DNA from: Pseudomonas putida
GTDB lineage: Bacteria > Pseudomonadota > Gammaproteobacteria > Pseudomonadales > Pseudomonadaceae
Length of the DNA stretch: 64,000 nt
Assembly: GCF_028682635.1 (NCBI RefSeq)
Contig: NZ_JANHLK010000010.1
Coordinates: 1 to 64,000 of the forward strand
Reading direction: 5' to 3'
The notes beneath the pieces were generated by a model. That model did not search any database and was not told the origin of the DNA. It was given only the letters and a program-made list of their open reading frames with translations. How positions within the stretch are numbered: position 1 is the stretch's first letter; every line of letters starts with the position of its first letter. Positions 52,656 through 60,982 of the stretch are shown here, one piece after another. The translations under genes and the position numbers were made by a program.

Positions 52656-53575
52656 CTGATGATCGCTGGCTCATCAAGGGGCTGCAGCTCGCGGATCAGG
52701 TCGATAAGCAGACGCAGCCCCATCGGTAACTGCCGGTGACTCGAGTAGTACATGTGAAATCCAGGTGCGATGCTGGCCCAATCATCAAGAACAGTTGTGA
52801 CGTACCCGCTCGCGATAAGAGGCGCCATGGCCGGCTCTGGCGCATACATCAATCCGGCCCCCTGACGTGCTAAAGACAGGCCGACACGGGTTTCGTCAAT
52901 TGTAATCAACCCAGGAACCGCAATTGAAATTGCTTCCTCGCCCTTCTCGAACTCCCAGTCGTACATACAGCCGTTGCCCAAGCGAATGCGCAAACAGCGG
53001 TGCTTGAGCAAATCCTGCGGATGCTCTGGAACACCAAAGCGCTTCAGGTATTGCGCAGCGCCAGCCACGACCCAGCGAATGTCCGGAGACAAACGTTGAG
53101 CGATCATGTCCTCCGGAACAGTGCCGCCGTAGCGTATACCTGCGTCATGGCCTCCGCCGATAACATCGACGATCAGGTTGGTAACAGTCAGGTCAATCTG
53201 GATTTCCGGGTAGCGGTCGTTGAAGACGGGCAATACGGGGCCGAGCAACAGATCTGCGGCATCGCTGAGCAAGTTCAAGCGAATACGACCAGTTGGCTCA
53301 TCTCGGAAACGATTGAGAACCTCCATGGCCTGCCCCATCTCAAGCATGGGCTCGCTTATCAGGTTGTGCAGCTCTTCGCCCGCCGCAGTGAGGGTGACGC
53401 TGCGAGTGGTGCGATTGAGTAGACGAACGCCGATTCTGGTTTCCAGACCCTTGATAGCATGGCTCAAGGCGGAGGCACTGATCCCAACCTCTATGCCAGC
53501 TCGATTAAAGCTCTGATGGCGAGCAATTGCGAGAAAGTAGACAAAGTCTGCGAGGTTGGCGCGGCTTATATTCAT
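52652..53575 (-). CDS. LysR family transcriptional regulator
   Basis: A 307-residue LysR regulator with an N-terminal winged helix ('RAGIEVGISASALSHAIKGL') and a CrgA-type effector domain ('GHDAGIRYGGTVPEDMIAQR'). TGAGG lies just before the ATG. A 19-bp palindrome at 53658-53676 lies 83 bp upstream and recurs before the cupin gene, so the regulon includes itself and the cupin. Confidence 0.88.
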   Translation of the reverse strand: MNISRANLADFVYFLAIARHQSFNRAGIEVGISASALSHAIKGLETRIGVRLLNRTTRSVTLTAAGEELHNLISEPMLEMGQAMEVLNRFRDEPTGRIRLNLLSDAADLLLGPVLPVFNDRYPEIQIDLTVTNLIVDVIGGGHDAGIRYGGTVPEDMIAQRLSPDIRWVVAGAAQYLKRFGVPEHPQDLLKHRCLRIRLGNGCMYDWEFEKGEEAISIAVPGLITIDETRVGLSLARQGAGLMYAPEPAMAPLIASGYVTTVLDDWASIAPGFHMYYSSHRQLPMGLRLLIDLIRELQPLDEPAIIS

Positions 53576-53657
53576 GAGGCCTCACAACTTGGATTTGGGA
53601 TGGAAGCCAGACCAGCGACCACGTCAGAGGATTCTACCGTCCACATAGATGTATATT

Positions 53658-53676
53658 TGATGAGTGTTTCTCATCA
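53658..53676 (-). promoter_or_regulatory. LysR operator in its own promoter region
   Basis: TGATGAGTGTTTCTCATCA is a near-perfect dyad (TGATGAG/CTCATCA). A related half-site, TACTCATCAG, follows at 53689-53699. The copy before the cupin gene is at 51901-51919. Confidence 0.6.
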
Positions 53677-53711
53677 AATAGTCTCACTTTACTCATCAGT
53701 TGGGCGATCGC

Positions 53712-53764
53712 TGGTCAATGCATGGGACAACGAAGACTCTGATCAAGGCCACCGCATTGTCAGC
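53712..53764 (+). pseudogene. ycaC-like gene fragment
   Basis: Bases from 53715 read 'VNAWDNEDS' and then, after a small gap, 'IKATA' in another frame, matching the region around 50056-50108 of the intact ycaC-like gene. It is a trace of a second isochorismatase-family gene. The rest of 53576-53941 holds the LysR operator and otherwise nothing recognised. Confidence 0.5.
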
Positions 53765-53941
53765 CATGGCTGCCAGCAAAAATAACGGCAAGATGTGAAT
53801 TTTTTCGTGCCTTCCTGTATCTGATCAGAAAGAAGCAGTGCTATCAAAAAGATGGCATCGGTAAAGGCAAGCTCGTCTGGCCTGCGCCACACCGCAGCGC
53901 AGTGGTGTGCATCAGGAAAAATCAGTTACAGGGTGGCTCGC

Positions 53942-55444
53942 ATGAAATCACCTGAGAAAGCCGTTAATCCGATCGGATTGGAAGACATCACCATTGTCGA
54001 CGACGCGAAAATGCGCAAGGCGATCACTGCCGCTGCACTCGGCAACGCGATGGAGTGGTTCGATTTCGGCGTCTATGGTTTTGTTGCCTATGTTCTCGGC
54101 AAGGTATTTTTCCCCGGTGCTGATCCCGGTGTGCAGATGATTGCCGCGTTGGCCACCTTCTCGGTTCCGTTCCTGATCAGGCCTCTGGGCGGTTTGTTTT
54201 TCGGTACGTTGGGCGACAAGTACGGTCGGCAGAAAGTCCTGGCGGCCACTATTGTGATCATGTCGCTCAGCACCTTCGCCATCGGGCTGATTCCTTCGTA
54301 TGCCTCGATCGGCATCTGGGCGCCGATCCTCCTGTTGCTCGCTAAAATGGCCCAAGGTTTTTCAGTGGGAGGTGAATACACGGGTGCCTCGATCTTCGTC
54401 GCCGAATATGCTCCGGATCGCAAGCGCGGTTTCCTAGGCAGCTGGCTGGATTTCGGCTCTATCGCCGGCTTCGTCTTCGGCGCAGGTCTGGTCGTGCTGA
54501 TTTCCACCATTCTCGGTGAAGAGCAGTTTGAGGCATGGGGCTGGCGCCTGCCCTTCTTCCTCGCCCTGCCCCTGGGCATGATCGGGCTCTACCTGCGTCA
54601 CGCGCTGGAGGAGACACCGGCGTTCCAGCAGCATGTCGAGCAACTGGAACAGGGGGATCGCGAAGGCCTTGCCACTGGCCCGAAAGTGTCTTTCAAGGAG
54701 GTGGCCACCCAGCACTGGCGCAGCCTGATGACCTGTATTGGCGTAGTGGTGGCCACTAACGTCACCTACTACATGCTGCTCACCTACATGCCGAGCTACC
54801 TGACACACAACTTGCACTACAGCGAAAATCACGGCGTGTTGATCATCATCGCGATCATGGTCGGCATGTTATTCGTCCAGCCGGTAATTGGGCTCATCAG
54901 CGACAAGATTGGCCGCCGCCCCTTCATTATCTTCGGTAGCGTCGGCCTGTTCTTCCTCGCCATCCCGGCCTTCATGCTCATCAACAGCGGCAAGATCGGC
55001 CTGATCTTTTCCGGTTTGCTGGTGCTGGCTGTGCTGCTCAACTTTTTCATCGGCGTAATGGCTTCCACCCTTCCGGCGATGTTTCCCACTCACATCCGCT
55101 ACAGCGCCTTGGCCAGTGCCTTCAACGTCTCGGTGTTGATCGCGGGTCTTACCCCTGCCGCCGTAGCCTGGCTGGTGGAAAGCACGGAAAATCTGTATAT
55201 GCCGGCCTACTACCTGATGGTGATTGCCGTGGTGGGGCTGATAACCGGCGTAACGATGAAAGAAACAGCCAACAAACCATTGCGTGGTGCAGCTCCGGCG
55301 GCTTCCGACATTGAGGAAGCGCATGAACTGCTTCAGGAACATCATGACAACATCGAGCAGAAGATCGAGGACATCGACAAAGAAATTGCCGAGCTGGAAG
55401 CTAAACGCGAGCATCTCGTGCAACAGCATCCGCGAATCGAATAA
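53942..55444 (+). CDS. proP: ProP-type proline/betaine:H+ symporter
   Basis: A 500-residue 12-helix MFS carrier, the length of E. coli ProP. 'AAALGNAMEWFDFGVYGFVA' opens helix 1, 'FGTLGDKYGRQKVL' is the loop 2-3 motif, and the C-terminal tail (about 455-497) is a coiled coil ('NIEQKIEDIDKEIAELEAKR'), as in osmosensing ProP. It should take up proline, betaine or ectoine when osmolality rises. The ATG at 53942 has AGGGTGG upstream. Confidence 0.9.
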   Translation: MKSPEKAVNPIGLEDITIVDDAKMRKAITAAALGNAMEWFDFGVYGFVAYVLGKVFFPGADPGVQMIAALATFSVPFLIRPLGGLFFGTLGDKYGRQKVLAATIVIMSLSTFAIGLIPSYASIGIWAPILLLLAKMAQGFSVGGEYTGASIFVAEYAPDRKRGFLGSWLDFGSIAGFVFGAGLVVLISTILGEEQFEAWGWRLPFFLALPLGMIGLYLRHALEETPAFQQHVEQLEQGDREGLATGPKVSFKEVATQHWRSLMTCIGVVVATNVTYYMLLTYMPSYLTHNLHYSENHGVLIIIAIMVGMLFVQPVIGLISDKIGRRPFIIFGSVGLFFLAIPAFMLINSGKIGLIFSGLLVLAVLLNFFIGVMASTLPAMFPTHIRYSALASAFNVSVLIAGLTPAAVAWLVESTENLYMPAYYLMVIAVVGLITGVTMKETANKPLRGAAPAASDIEEAHELLQEHHDNIEQKIEDIDKEIAELEAKREHLVQQHPRIE

Positions 55445-55537
55445 CACGGCGACTGGACGTGAGATCCACTGCCGGCACCCCGGGGGGTGTCGGTGTTCCA
55501 AAATTATGAACCTGTCCCGGACGAAACGTAGCGTGCC

Positions 55538-56467
55538 CTAGCCTAACGCGGTATCGAGAAACATCATCACGCCAAAACCCAACATCAGTCCCAAAGTGGC
55601 GGGCGTTTCATGACCGTTGCGATGCGTCTCTGGTATGACTTCATGGGAGACCACGAAGATCATTGCCCCCGCAGCAAGGCCAAGTGCGATGGGGTAGCCC
55701 AGGGCAAAGCCACTGGAAATGCCAAGGCCTACGAGGGCGCCAAAGGGCTCCATCAAGCCAGACCCCACTGCAATCAGTGCCGCGCGCAGCGCCGAGATGC
55801 CGGTCACCCGTAAAGCCATGGCGACGGCCAAACCCTCGGGTATGTCCTGGATGGCGATCGCGGTCGTCAGCGGTATACCGACCTGCATGTCGCCGGTGGC
55901 AAAGCTGACACCAATCGCCATGCCTTCCGGCAGGTTATGCAGGGTGATCGCCAGGACGAAAAGCCAGACTCGATCGATACGCTTGGCTTCAGGCCCGCGC
56001 CGGCCGGTTTTCTCATGTTCGTGAGGAACAAATCGATCAAGGCCGATCATCAATGCAACACCGAGCGCCAATCCCAGCACCACGATACTGGCCGCCAGCA
56101 AACTGTTACCGGTGAGTTCCTTGGCCGCTTCGATGCCCGGCAAGATGAGCGAGAAAGAACTGGCAGCCAGCATCATCCCTGCAGCGAAGCCAAGCATGAT
56201 GTCCTGAGTGCGCGCCGCAATATCGCGCAGTGCAAGCGCGACGACAGCCCCCACGGCTGTCGCAGCAAAGCCCGACAGCCCACCAAGAAAAGCGAAACGC
56301 AGATTGTCCTTGTTGGCCCCGGCGAAAGCTCCGTAACCGCTGACCATCAGCACTATCATCACGGACAGTAGAGCCAGCCAAAACACCATGCCGCCCCATC
56401 CCGAACGGGTCAGCTGTACAAACAAGGCGCGTAAGGGGGCTACAAATGAAGAAGGCGGTTCCGACAT
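55538..56467 (-). CDS. ZIP family metal transporter
   Basis: A 309-residue membrane protein of the ZIP/ZupT/GufA family. Helices IV and V carry the metal-binding 'HNLPEGMAIGVSFA' and 'IQDIPEGLAVAMALR'. The cytoplasmic loop 'RFVPHEHEKTGRRG' has His and Glu residues. It should import zinc or other divalent metals. The ATG at 56467 has AAGGGG upstream; an N-terminal extension was rejected. Confidence 0.88.
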   Translation of the reverse strand: MSEPPSSFVAPLRALFVQLTRSGWGGMVFWLALLSVMIVLMVSGYGAFAGANKDNLRFAFLGGLSGFAATAVGAVVALALRDIAARTQDIMLGFAAGMMLAASSFSLILPGIEAAKELTGNSLLAASIVVLGLALGVALMIGLDRFVPHEHEKTGRRGPEAKRIDRVWLFVLAITLHNLPEGMAIGVSFATGDMQVGIPLTTAIAIQDIPEGLAVAMALRVTGISALRAALIAVGSGLMEPFGALVGLGISSGFALGYPIALGLAAGAMIFVVSHEVIPETHRNGHETPATLGLMLGFGVMMFLDTALG

Positions 56468-56571
56468 GCAGGGCCCCTTACTTTCGTGTTGCGCGTTCAA
56501 GGGCGCATCCGAAGGTTCGAATTTTATGAGCGGTGACAAGCCCCGCTGGATACAGGGCTGGATCACGTTTT

Positions 56572-56811
56572 TTACCGGGGATCTTGCTGTCTGTCCATTA
56601 CCGCATTGTCCGTTTCTTCACGCACCCGGTCGGGATCCAGTCCGGTGCTGTCATCATCAAGCGGACGCTCACCTTCGTTATCAGGTAACTCGTCTATGCC
56701 CTCCTCCTTCATCGGGTCGACTTCAGTGCGACCAGGACTCAGTGGATCGGGTGAAGTTGGCATCGGGTCGTCTTGTCCCGCACCGCCCTGCAACTTTGGA
56801 TCATTATTCAT
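56572..56811 (-). CDS. small acidic disordered protein
   Basis: A 79-residue hydrophilic, acidic and proline-rich protein ('DPMPTSPDPLSPGRTEVDPM', 'DDDSTGLDPDRVREETDNAV'). No family recognised; similar short acidic proteins occur in Pseudomonas and are stress-linked. AGAGG lies 5 bp before the ATG. Confidence 0.6.
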   Translation of the reverse strand: MNNDPKLQGGAGQDDPMPTSPDPLSPGRTEVDPMKEEGIDELPDNEGERPLDDDSTGLDPDRVREETDNAVMDRQQDPR

Positions 56812-56996
56812 ACGCACCTCTCAGCACCCTCACCATTGAGGATGTATAGCTTGGAGATGCTTCGAATTTCGAGCGTTCGATTTATCCGCGTACCGATCGT
56901 CGACGTCCTCCGGGGCAGCCATTGAGTCAACTCGATGGAACATTGCGCGAAGCGTCGTCCTCTATCGCAACACCAAGACACTCTGAGGACGCCGCC

Positions 56997-58349
56997 ATGA
57001 TCGATCCAAAAACCGGTATGAAGCCAGGCGAGCGGTATGTCGTCGAAAGCCTGGAGCGTACCCAACACTTTCCAGGATTCTTCCTCGATGGAAAGTATTA
57101 CCTGGGGCCCGAGTTGATGACGACGGTCGGATGGCTGGAAGGACAGACGTTTTTTTACGATCAACTCGACCCTACCGGAGAACCGGTGTTTGCGAATCGG
57201 GTCGCTGGCACTATTGAAAACCTGACGCTCATCCTGGCAGATGGTGCACGTCTGAACCTGAACGAGGTGAGGTACAACGCTCGAGAAGAACCCACCCCAC
57301 CCGAAGTCGATAAAAGTCCCGATGTGCTCGTTCACCCTGTGTCCTCGGCGCTCAATGAAAAACTGGTGGTGATCACCGGAGCTTCAAGTGGGATAGGTCG
57401 TGCAGCAGCCCATGCATTTGCTGACAAGGGCGCACGCTTGGTGTTGAGTGCGCGTGACGAGGCCGCACTTGATGACGTTGTCGAAGAATGCACAGCACGT
57501 GGCGCTTCAGCCCTGGCCGTGCGCACCGATGTCACGAACAGTGAGCAGATGCGCGCTTTAGCAGACCAGGCCGCTGCCTTCGGCGACGGACGCATCGACA
57601 TCTGGATCAACAATGCCGGTGTCGGGGCGGTAGGCAGTTTTGAGGAAACGCCGCTGGAAGCGCATGAGCAAGTACTGCAGACGGACCTGTTGGGTTACCT
57701 GCGCGGCGCCTATGTGGCATGGCCGTTTTTCAAAGCGCAGAAACGTGGAATCCTGATCAATACGTTGTCACTGGGCAGCTGGGTTGCACAGCCATATGCC
57801 GCTGCCTATTCCGCCAGCAAATATGGCTTGCGTGGTCTGAGCGAAGCGTTGCGCGGTGAACTGTATGACTATCCAGATATTCATGTCTGTGACATTTATC
57901 CGGCTGTCATGGACACCCCAGGATTTCGTGACGGTGGCAATTTCACTGGCCATGCGCTGAAACCCCCGCCGCCCGTTTATGACCCACATCTCGTCGCCGA
58001 AGCCATGGTGGCTTGCGCATTACGTCCGAGGCCGAGTACTACCGTCGGCGCAGCTGCAACGATGGCACGGATAGCGCATTTTTTGCTGCCGGGCTTTGCG
58101 TATCTGTCGGGCTGGTTGACTCGCTTAGGCTTGCAACACAGGCCGCAGACTCAGGCCACGTCGGGCAATCTGTTTACCCCATCGAATGCTCAACGCCAGG
58201 TTGAAGGTGGATGGCGAGTAACGACGCAACGGCCCTCGCTCGCTGTCGTAGTGGGCGCGACGCTTTTGCTGGGTGGCTTGATGTTCGCTTTGAAGCGCCA
58301 TGGTCGGCAGTCAGATCGCCCGCGAGGTAAAGGTCGCGAAGTCAGCTGA
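56997..58349 (+). CDS. SDR family oxidoreductase with N-terminal extra domain and C-terminal anchor
   Basis: A 450-residue protein. Residues 1-115 form an unusual domain I cannot name ('ERTQHFPGFFLDGKYYLGPE'). An SDR domain follows with TGASSGIG, NNAG and YSASK motifs (Tyr-x-x-x-Lys). Near the C-terminus there is a membrane helix ('SLAVVVGATLLLGGLMFALK') and a basic tail. Classical SDRs are about 250 residues, so this is a fused, membrane-tethered form. The start has GAGGA 10 bp upstream. Substrate unknown. Confidence 0.8.
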   Translation: MIDPKTGMKPGERYVVESLERTQHFPGFFLDGKYYLGPELMTTVGWLEGQTFFYDQLDPTGEPVFANRVAGTIENLTLILADGARLNLNEVRYNAREEPTPPEVDKSPDVLVHPVSSALNEKLVVITGASSGIGRAAAHAFADKGARLVLSARDEAALDDVVEECTARGASALAVRTDVTNSEQMRALADQAAAFGDGRIDIWINNAGVGAVGSFEETPLEAHEQVLQTDLLGYLRGAYVAWPFFKAQKRGILINTLSLGSWVAQPYAAAYSASKYGLRGLSEALRGELYDYPDIHVCDIYPAVMDTPGFRDGGNFTGHALKPPPPVYDPHLVAEAMVACALRPRPSTTVGAAATMARIAHFLLPGFAYLSGWLTRLGLQHRPQTQATSGNLFTPSNAQRQVEGGWRVTTQRPSLAVVVGATLLLGGLMFALKRHGRQSDRPRGKGREVS

Positions 58350-58415
58350 GGCGCGCAGGCCGTCGTTCAGGCGCGCCATTGAGCAACGAACTACGCTTCA
58401 TTCAGAATTTATGGT

Positions 58416-58444
58416 TTAACTAGATAGTTACCTAACTATATAAT
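58416..58444 (+). promoter_or_regulatory. gcd promoter with palindromic operator on the -10 box
   Basis: TATAAT (58439-58444) lies 17 bp from TTAACT (58416-58421). The palindrome ATAGTTA-CC-TAACTAT (58424-58439) sits in the spacer and touches the -10. Such TAGTTA/TAACTA dyads are typical of MarR-family operators. No marR gene is in the window, so the regulator is elsewhere. Confidence 0.6.
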
Positions 58445-58473
58445 GCCCCCCTCATTTCAACGGGACATTCAAC

Positions 58474-60879
58474 GTGAAGCAGAGTCAACGCCTCTCGGGC
58501 GTATCAAAATTCATTCTGGTCGGGCTGGGCGTGATCATCACCCTCCTCGGCCTGGCGCTGGCTGCGGGCGGCGTGAAGTTGGTCAGCCTGGGAGGCTCCT
58601 GGTACTTCCTGGTGGGTGGGCTGGTGATGGCCGTTTCCGGTCTGCTGATCGCTCGCTTCAAGACGGCCGGTGCCTGGTTATTCGCCGTGTTTCTGCTGGG
58701 CACGGCGATCTGGGCGGTGAGTGATGCCGGGCTGGTGTTCTGGCCGGTCTTCTCGCGCCTGTTCATGTTCAGCGCCGTTGGCCTGGCGGTGACGCTGGTC
58801 TACCCGCTGCTCAAGCGTGCCAATGGTGGCGTGCCAGGCCGCGGTGCCTATGGCATCGCTGCGGTGTTGGCGATTGCGCTGGCGGTGGCGGCTGGCAACA
58901 TGTTCGTTGCGCACCCGACTGTCGCCGCCACGGGCACTGGCCCGGGCCTGACGCCCGTCGAGCCCGCCAACGCGCAAAAGGACTGGGCGCACTACGGTAA
59001 TACCGAGGGCGGTAGCCGCTTTGCTGCGCTGGATCAGATCAACCGCGACAACGTCGACAAGTTGAAGGTCGCGTGGACGTACCACACCGGTGACGTCGCC
59101 GAGAGCGATGGCAATGGCGCCGAAGACCAGCTCACCCCGCTGCAGGTCGGCAACAAGGTGTTCATCTGCACCCCGCACAACAACCTGATCGCACTGGATG
59201 CCGACAGCGGCAAGGAACTGTGGAAGAACTCGATCAACGCGCAGTCGAAAGTCTGGCAGCGTTGCCGTGGCATGGCGTATTTCGACGCCTCCACCGTCAT
59301 CGCTCAGCCGAGCAATTCGACGATCATCGAAGCCAAAACCGCGCCGGCTGCCAATTGCCAGCGTCGTCTGCTGACCAACACCATCGATGCCCGCCTGATC
59401 GCGGTCGATGCTGACACCGGCGAGTTCTGCCAGGGGTTCGGCAACAACGGTCAGGTGGATCTGAAGGCTGGACTGGGTAATGTCCCGGACAGTTACTATC
59501 AGTTGTCCTCGGCTCCGTTGATGGCCGGCACGACTGTCGTGGTGGGTGGTCGCGTGGCTGACAACGTGCAAACCGACATGCCGGGTGGCGTGATCCGTGG
59601 TTTTGACGTGATCACCGGCGCCATGCGTTGGGCGTTCGACCCGGGCAATCCGCAGGATCGCAATGCGCCGGCAGAAGGCAGCACTTATGTACGCAGCACG
59701 CCGAACAGCTGGGCGCCGATGTCCTATGACCCGGCGACCAACACGGTGTTCCTGCCGATGGGCAGTTCTTCCACCGACATCTATGGTGTCGAACGCAGCA
59801 AGCTCGATCACACCTACGGCGCCTCGATCCTGGCGCTGGATGCCACCAGCGGTGAAGAACGCTGGGTCTTCCAGACCGTTCACAACGACCTCTGGGACTT
59901 CGACCTGCCGATGCAGCCGAGCCTGATCGACTTCACCAAGGACGGCAAAACCGTACCGGCGCTGGTCATCGGCACCAAGGCCGGGCAGATCTATGTGCTC
60001 GATCGTGCCACCGGCAAACCGCTGACCGACGTTGAAGAAGTGCCGGTCAAGGCGGCCAACATCCCCAACGAACCGTACTCGCCAACCCAGCCGAAATCGG
60101 TGGGCATGCCGCAGATCGGTGCCCAGCACCTGACCGAATCCGACATGTGGGGCGCGACCCCGTACGACCAGCTGTTGTGCCGTATCGATTTCAAATCGAT
60201 GCGTTATGACGGTCTGTACACTGCGCCGGGCATGGATAAATCGCTGAGCTTCCCAGGCTCGCTGGGCGGCATGAACTGGGGCAGTATCTCCACTGACCCG
60301 GTGCACGGTTTCATCTTCGTCAACGACATGCGCCTGGGTCTGTGGATTCAGATGATCCCGTCGCAGAACAAAGGCCAGGCCACTTCCGGTGGCGAAGCGT
60401 TGAACACCGGCATGGGCGCTGTGCCGCTCAAGGGCACGCCATATGCGGTGAACAAGAACCGCTTCCTGTCGGTGGCCGGTATTCCTTGTCAGGCACCGCC
60501 GTTCGGCACGCTGACCGCCATCGACATGAAGACGCAGAAAGTCGCCTGGCAGGTTCCGGTCGGCACCGTTGAAGACACCGGTCCCCTGGGTATCCGCATG
60601 CACCTGCCGATCAAGGTGGGTCTGCCGACCCTCGGCGGCACCCTGTCGACGCAAGGTGGCTTGATCTTCATCGCCGGTACCCAGGACTTCTACCTGCGCG
60701 CCTTCAACAGCGGCAACGGTGAAGAGGTGTGGAAAGCCCGCCTGCCAGTCGGCAGCCAGGGCGGCCCGATGACCTACGTCTCACCGAAGTCCGGCAAGCA
60801 GTACATCGTCATCACCGCCGGTGGTGCGCGCCAGTCGACCGATCGCGGCGACTACGTGATGGCTTACGCCTTGCCGTAA
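58474..60879 (+). CDS. gcd: PQQ-dependent membrane glucose dehydrogenase
   Basis: An 801-residue quinoprotein. Five membrane helices occupy residues 1-145; the rest is an eight-bladed PQQ propeller in the periplasm ('DWAHYGNTEGGSRFAALDQI' at its start, 'VGKQYIVIT'-like final blade). It oxidises glucose to gluconolactone and passes electrons to ubiquinone. It starts with GTG after a clear promoter. The OprB glucose porin gene follows. Length and architecture match E. coli/Pseudomonas Gcd. Confidence 0.93.
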   Translation: MKQSQRLSGVSKFILVGLGVIITLLGLALAAGGVKLVSLGGSWYFLVGGLVMAVSGLLIARFKTAGAWLFAVFLLGTAIWAVSDAGLVFWPVFSRLFMFSAVGLAVTLVYPLLKRANGGVPGRGAYGIAAVLAIALAVAAGNMFVAHPTVAATGTGPGLTPVEPANAQKDWAHYGNTEGGSRFAALDQINRDNVDKLKVAWTYHTGDVAESDGNGAEDQLTPLQVGNKVFICTPHNNLIALDADSGKELWKNSINAQSKVWQRCRGMAYFDASTVIAQPSNSTIIEAKTAPAANCQRRLLTNTIDARLIAVDADTGEFCQGFGNNGQVDLKAGLGNVPDSYYQLSSAPLMAGTTVVVGGRVADNVQTDMPGGVIRGFDVITGAMRWAFDPGNPQDRNAPAEGSTYVRSTPNSWAPMSYDPATNTVFLPMGSSSTDIYGVERSKLDHTYGASILALDATSGEERWVFQTVHNDLWDFDLPMQPSLIDFTKDGKTVPALVIGTKAGQIYVLDRATGKPLTDVEEVPVKAANIPNEPYSPTQPKSVGMPQIGAQHLTESDMWGATPYDQLLCRIDFKSMRYDGLYTAPGMDKSLSFPGSLGGMNWGSISTDPVHGFIFVNDMRLGLWIQMIPSQNKGQATSGGEALNTGMGAVPLKGTPYAVNKNRFLSVAGIPCQAPPFGTLTAIDMKTQKVAWQVPVGTVEDTGPLGIRMHLPIKVGLPTLGGTLSTQGGLIFIAGTQDFYLRAFNSGNGEEVWKARLPVGSQGGPMTYVSPKSGKQYIVITAGGARQSTDRGDYVMAYALP

Positions 60880-60886
60880 GCCGCCG

Positions 60887-60941
60887 TGCCCGCCTCACTG
60901 GCGGGCAACTCCTCTGTGCGCGGCACCTGCGGGTGCCGCGC
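60887..60941 (+). terminator. two strong hairpins between gcd and oprB
   Basis: TGCCCGCC/GGCGGGCA (60887-60894, 60900-60907) is followed by GCGCGGCACC/GGTGCCGCGC (60918-60927, 60932-60941). Neither has a T-run. They may be partial terminators or mRNA-stabilising structures that set different levels of gcd and oprB. Confidence 0.6.
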
Positions 60942-60982
60942 CGCTTTGCGCAATCATTCAAGATTCCACCTGGAAGACTCAC

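Noticed and set aside
58678..60654. 658-codon minus-strand frame
   Set aside because: It is the antisense shadow of gcd; no family features, while gcd is intact on the other strand.
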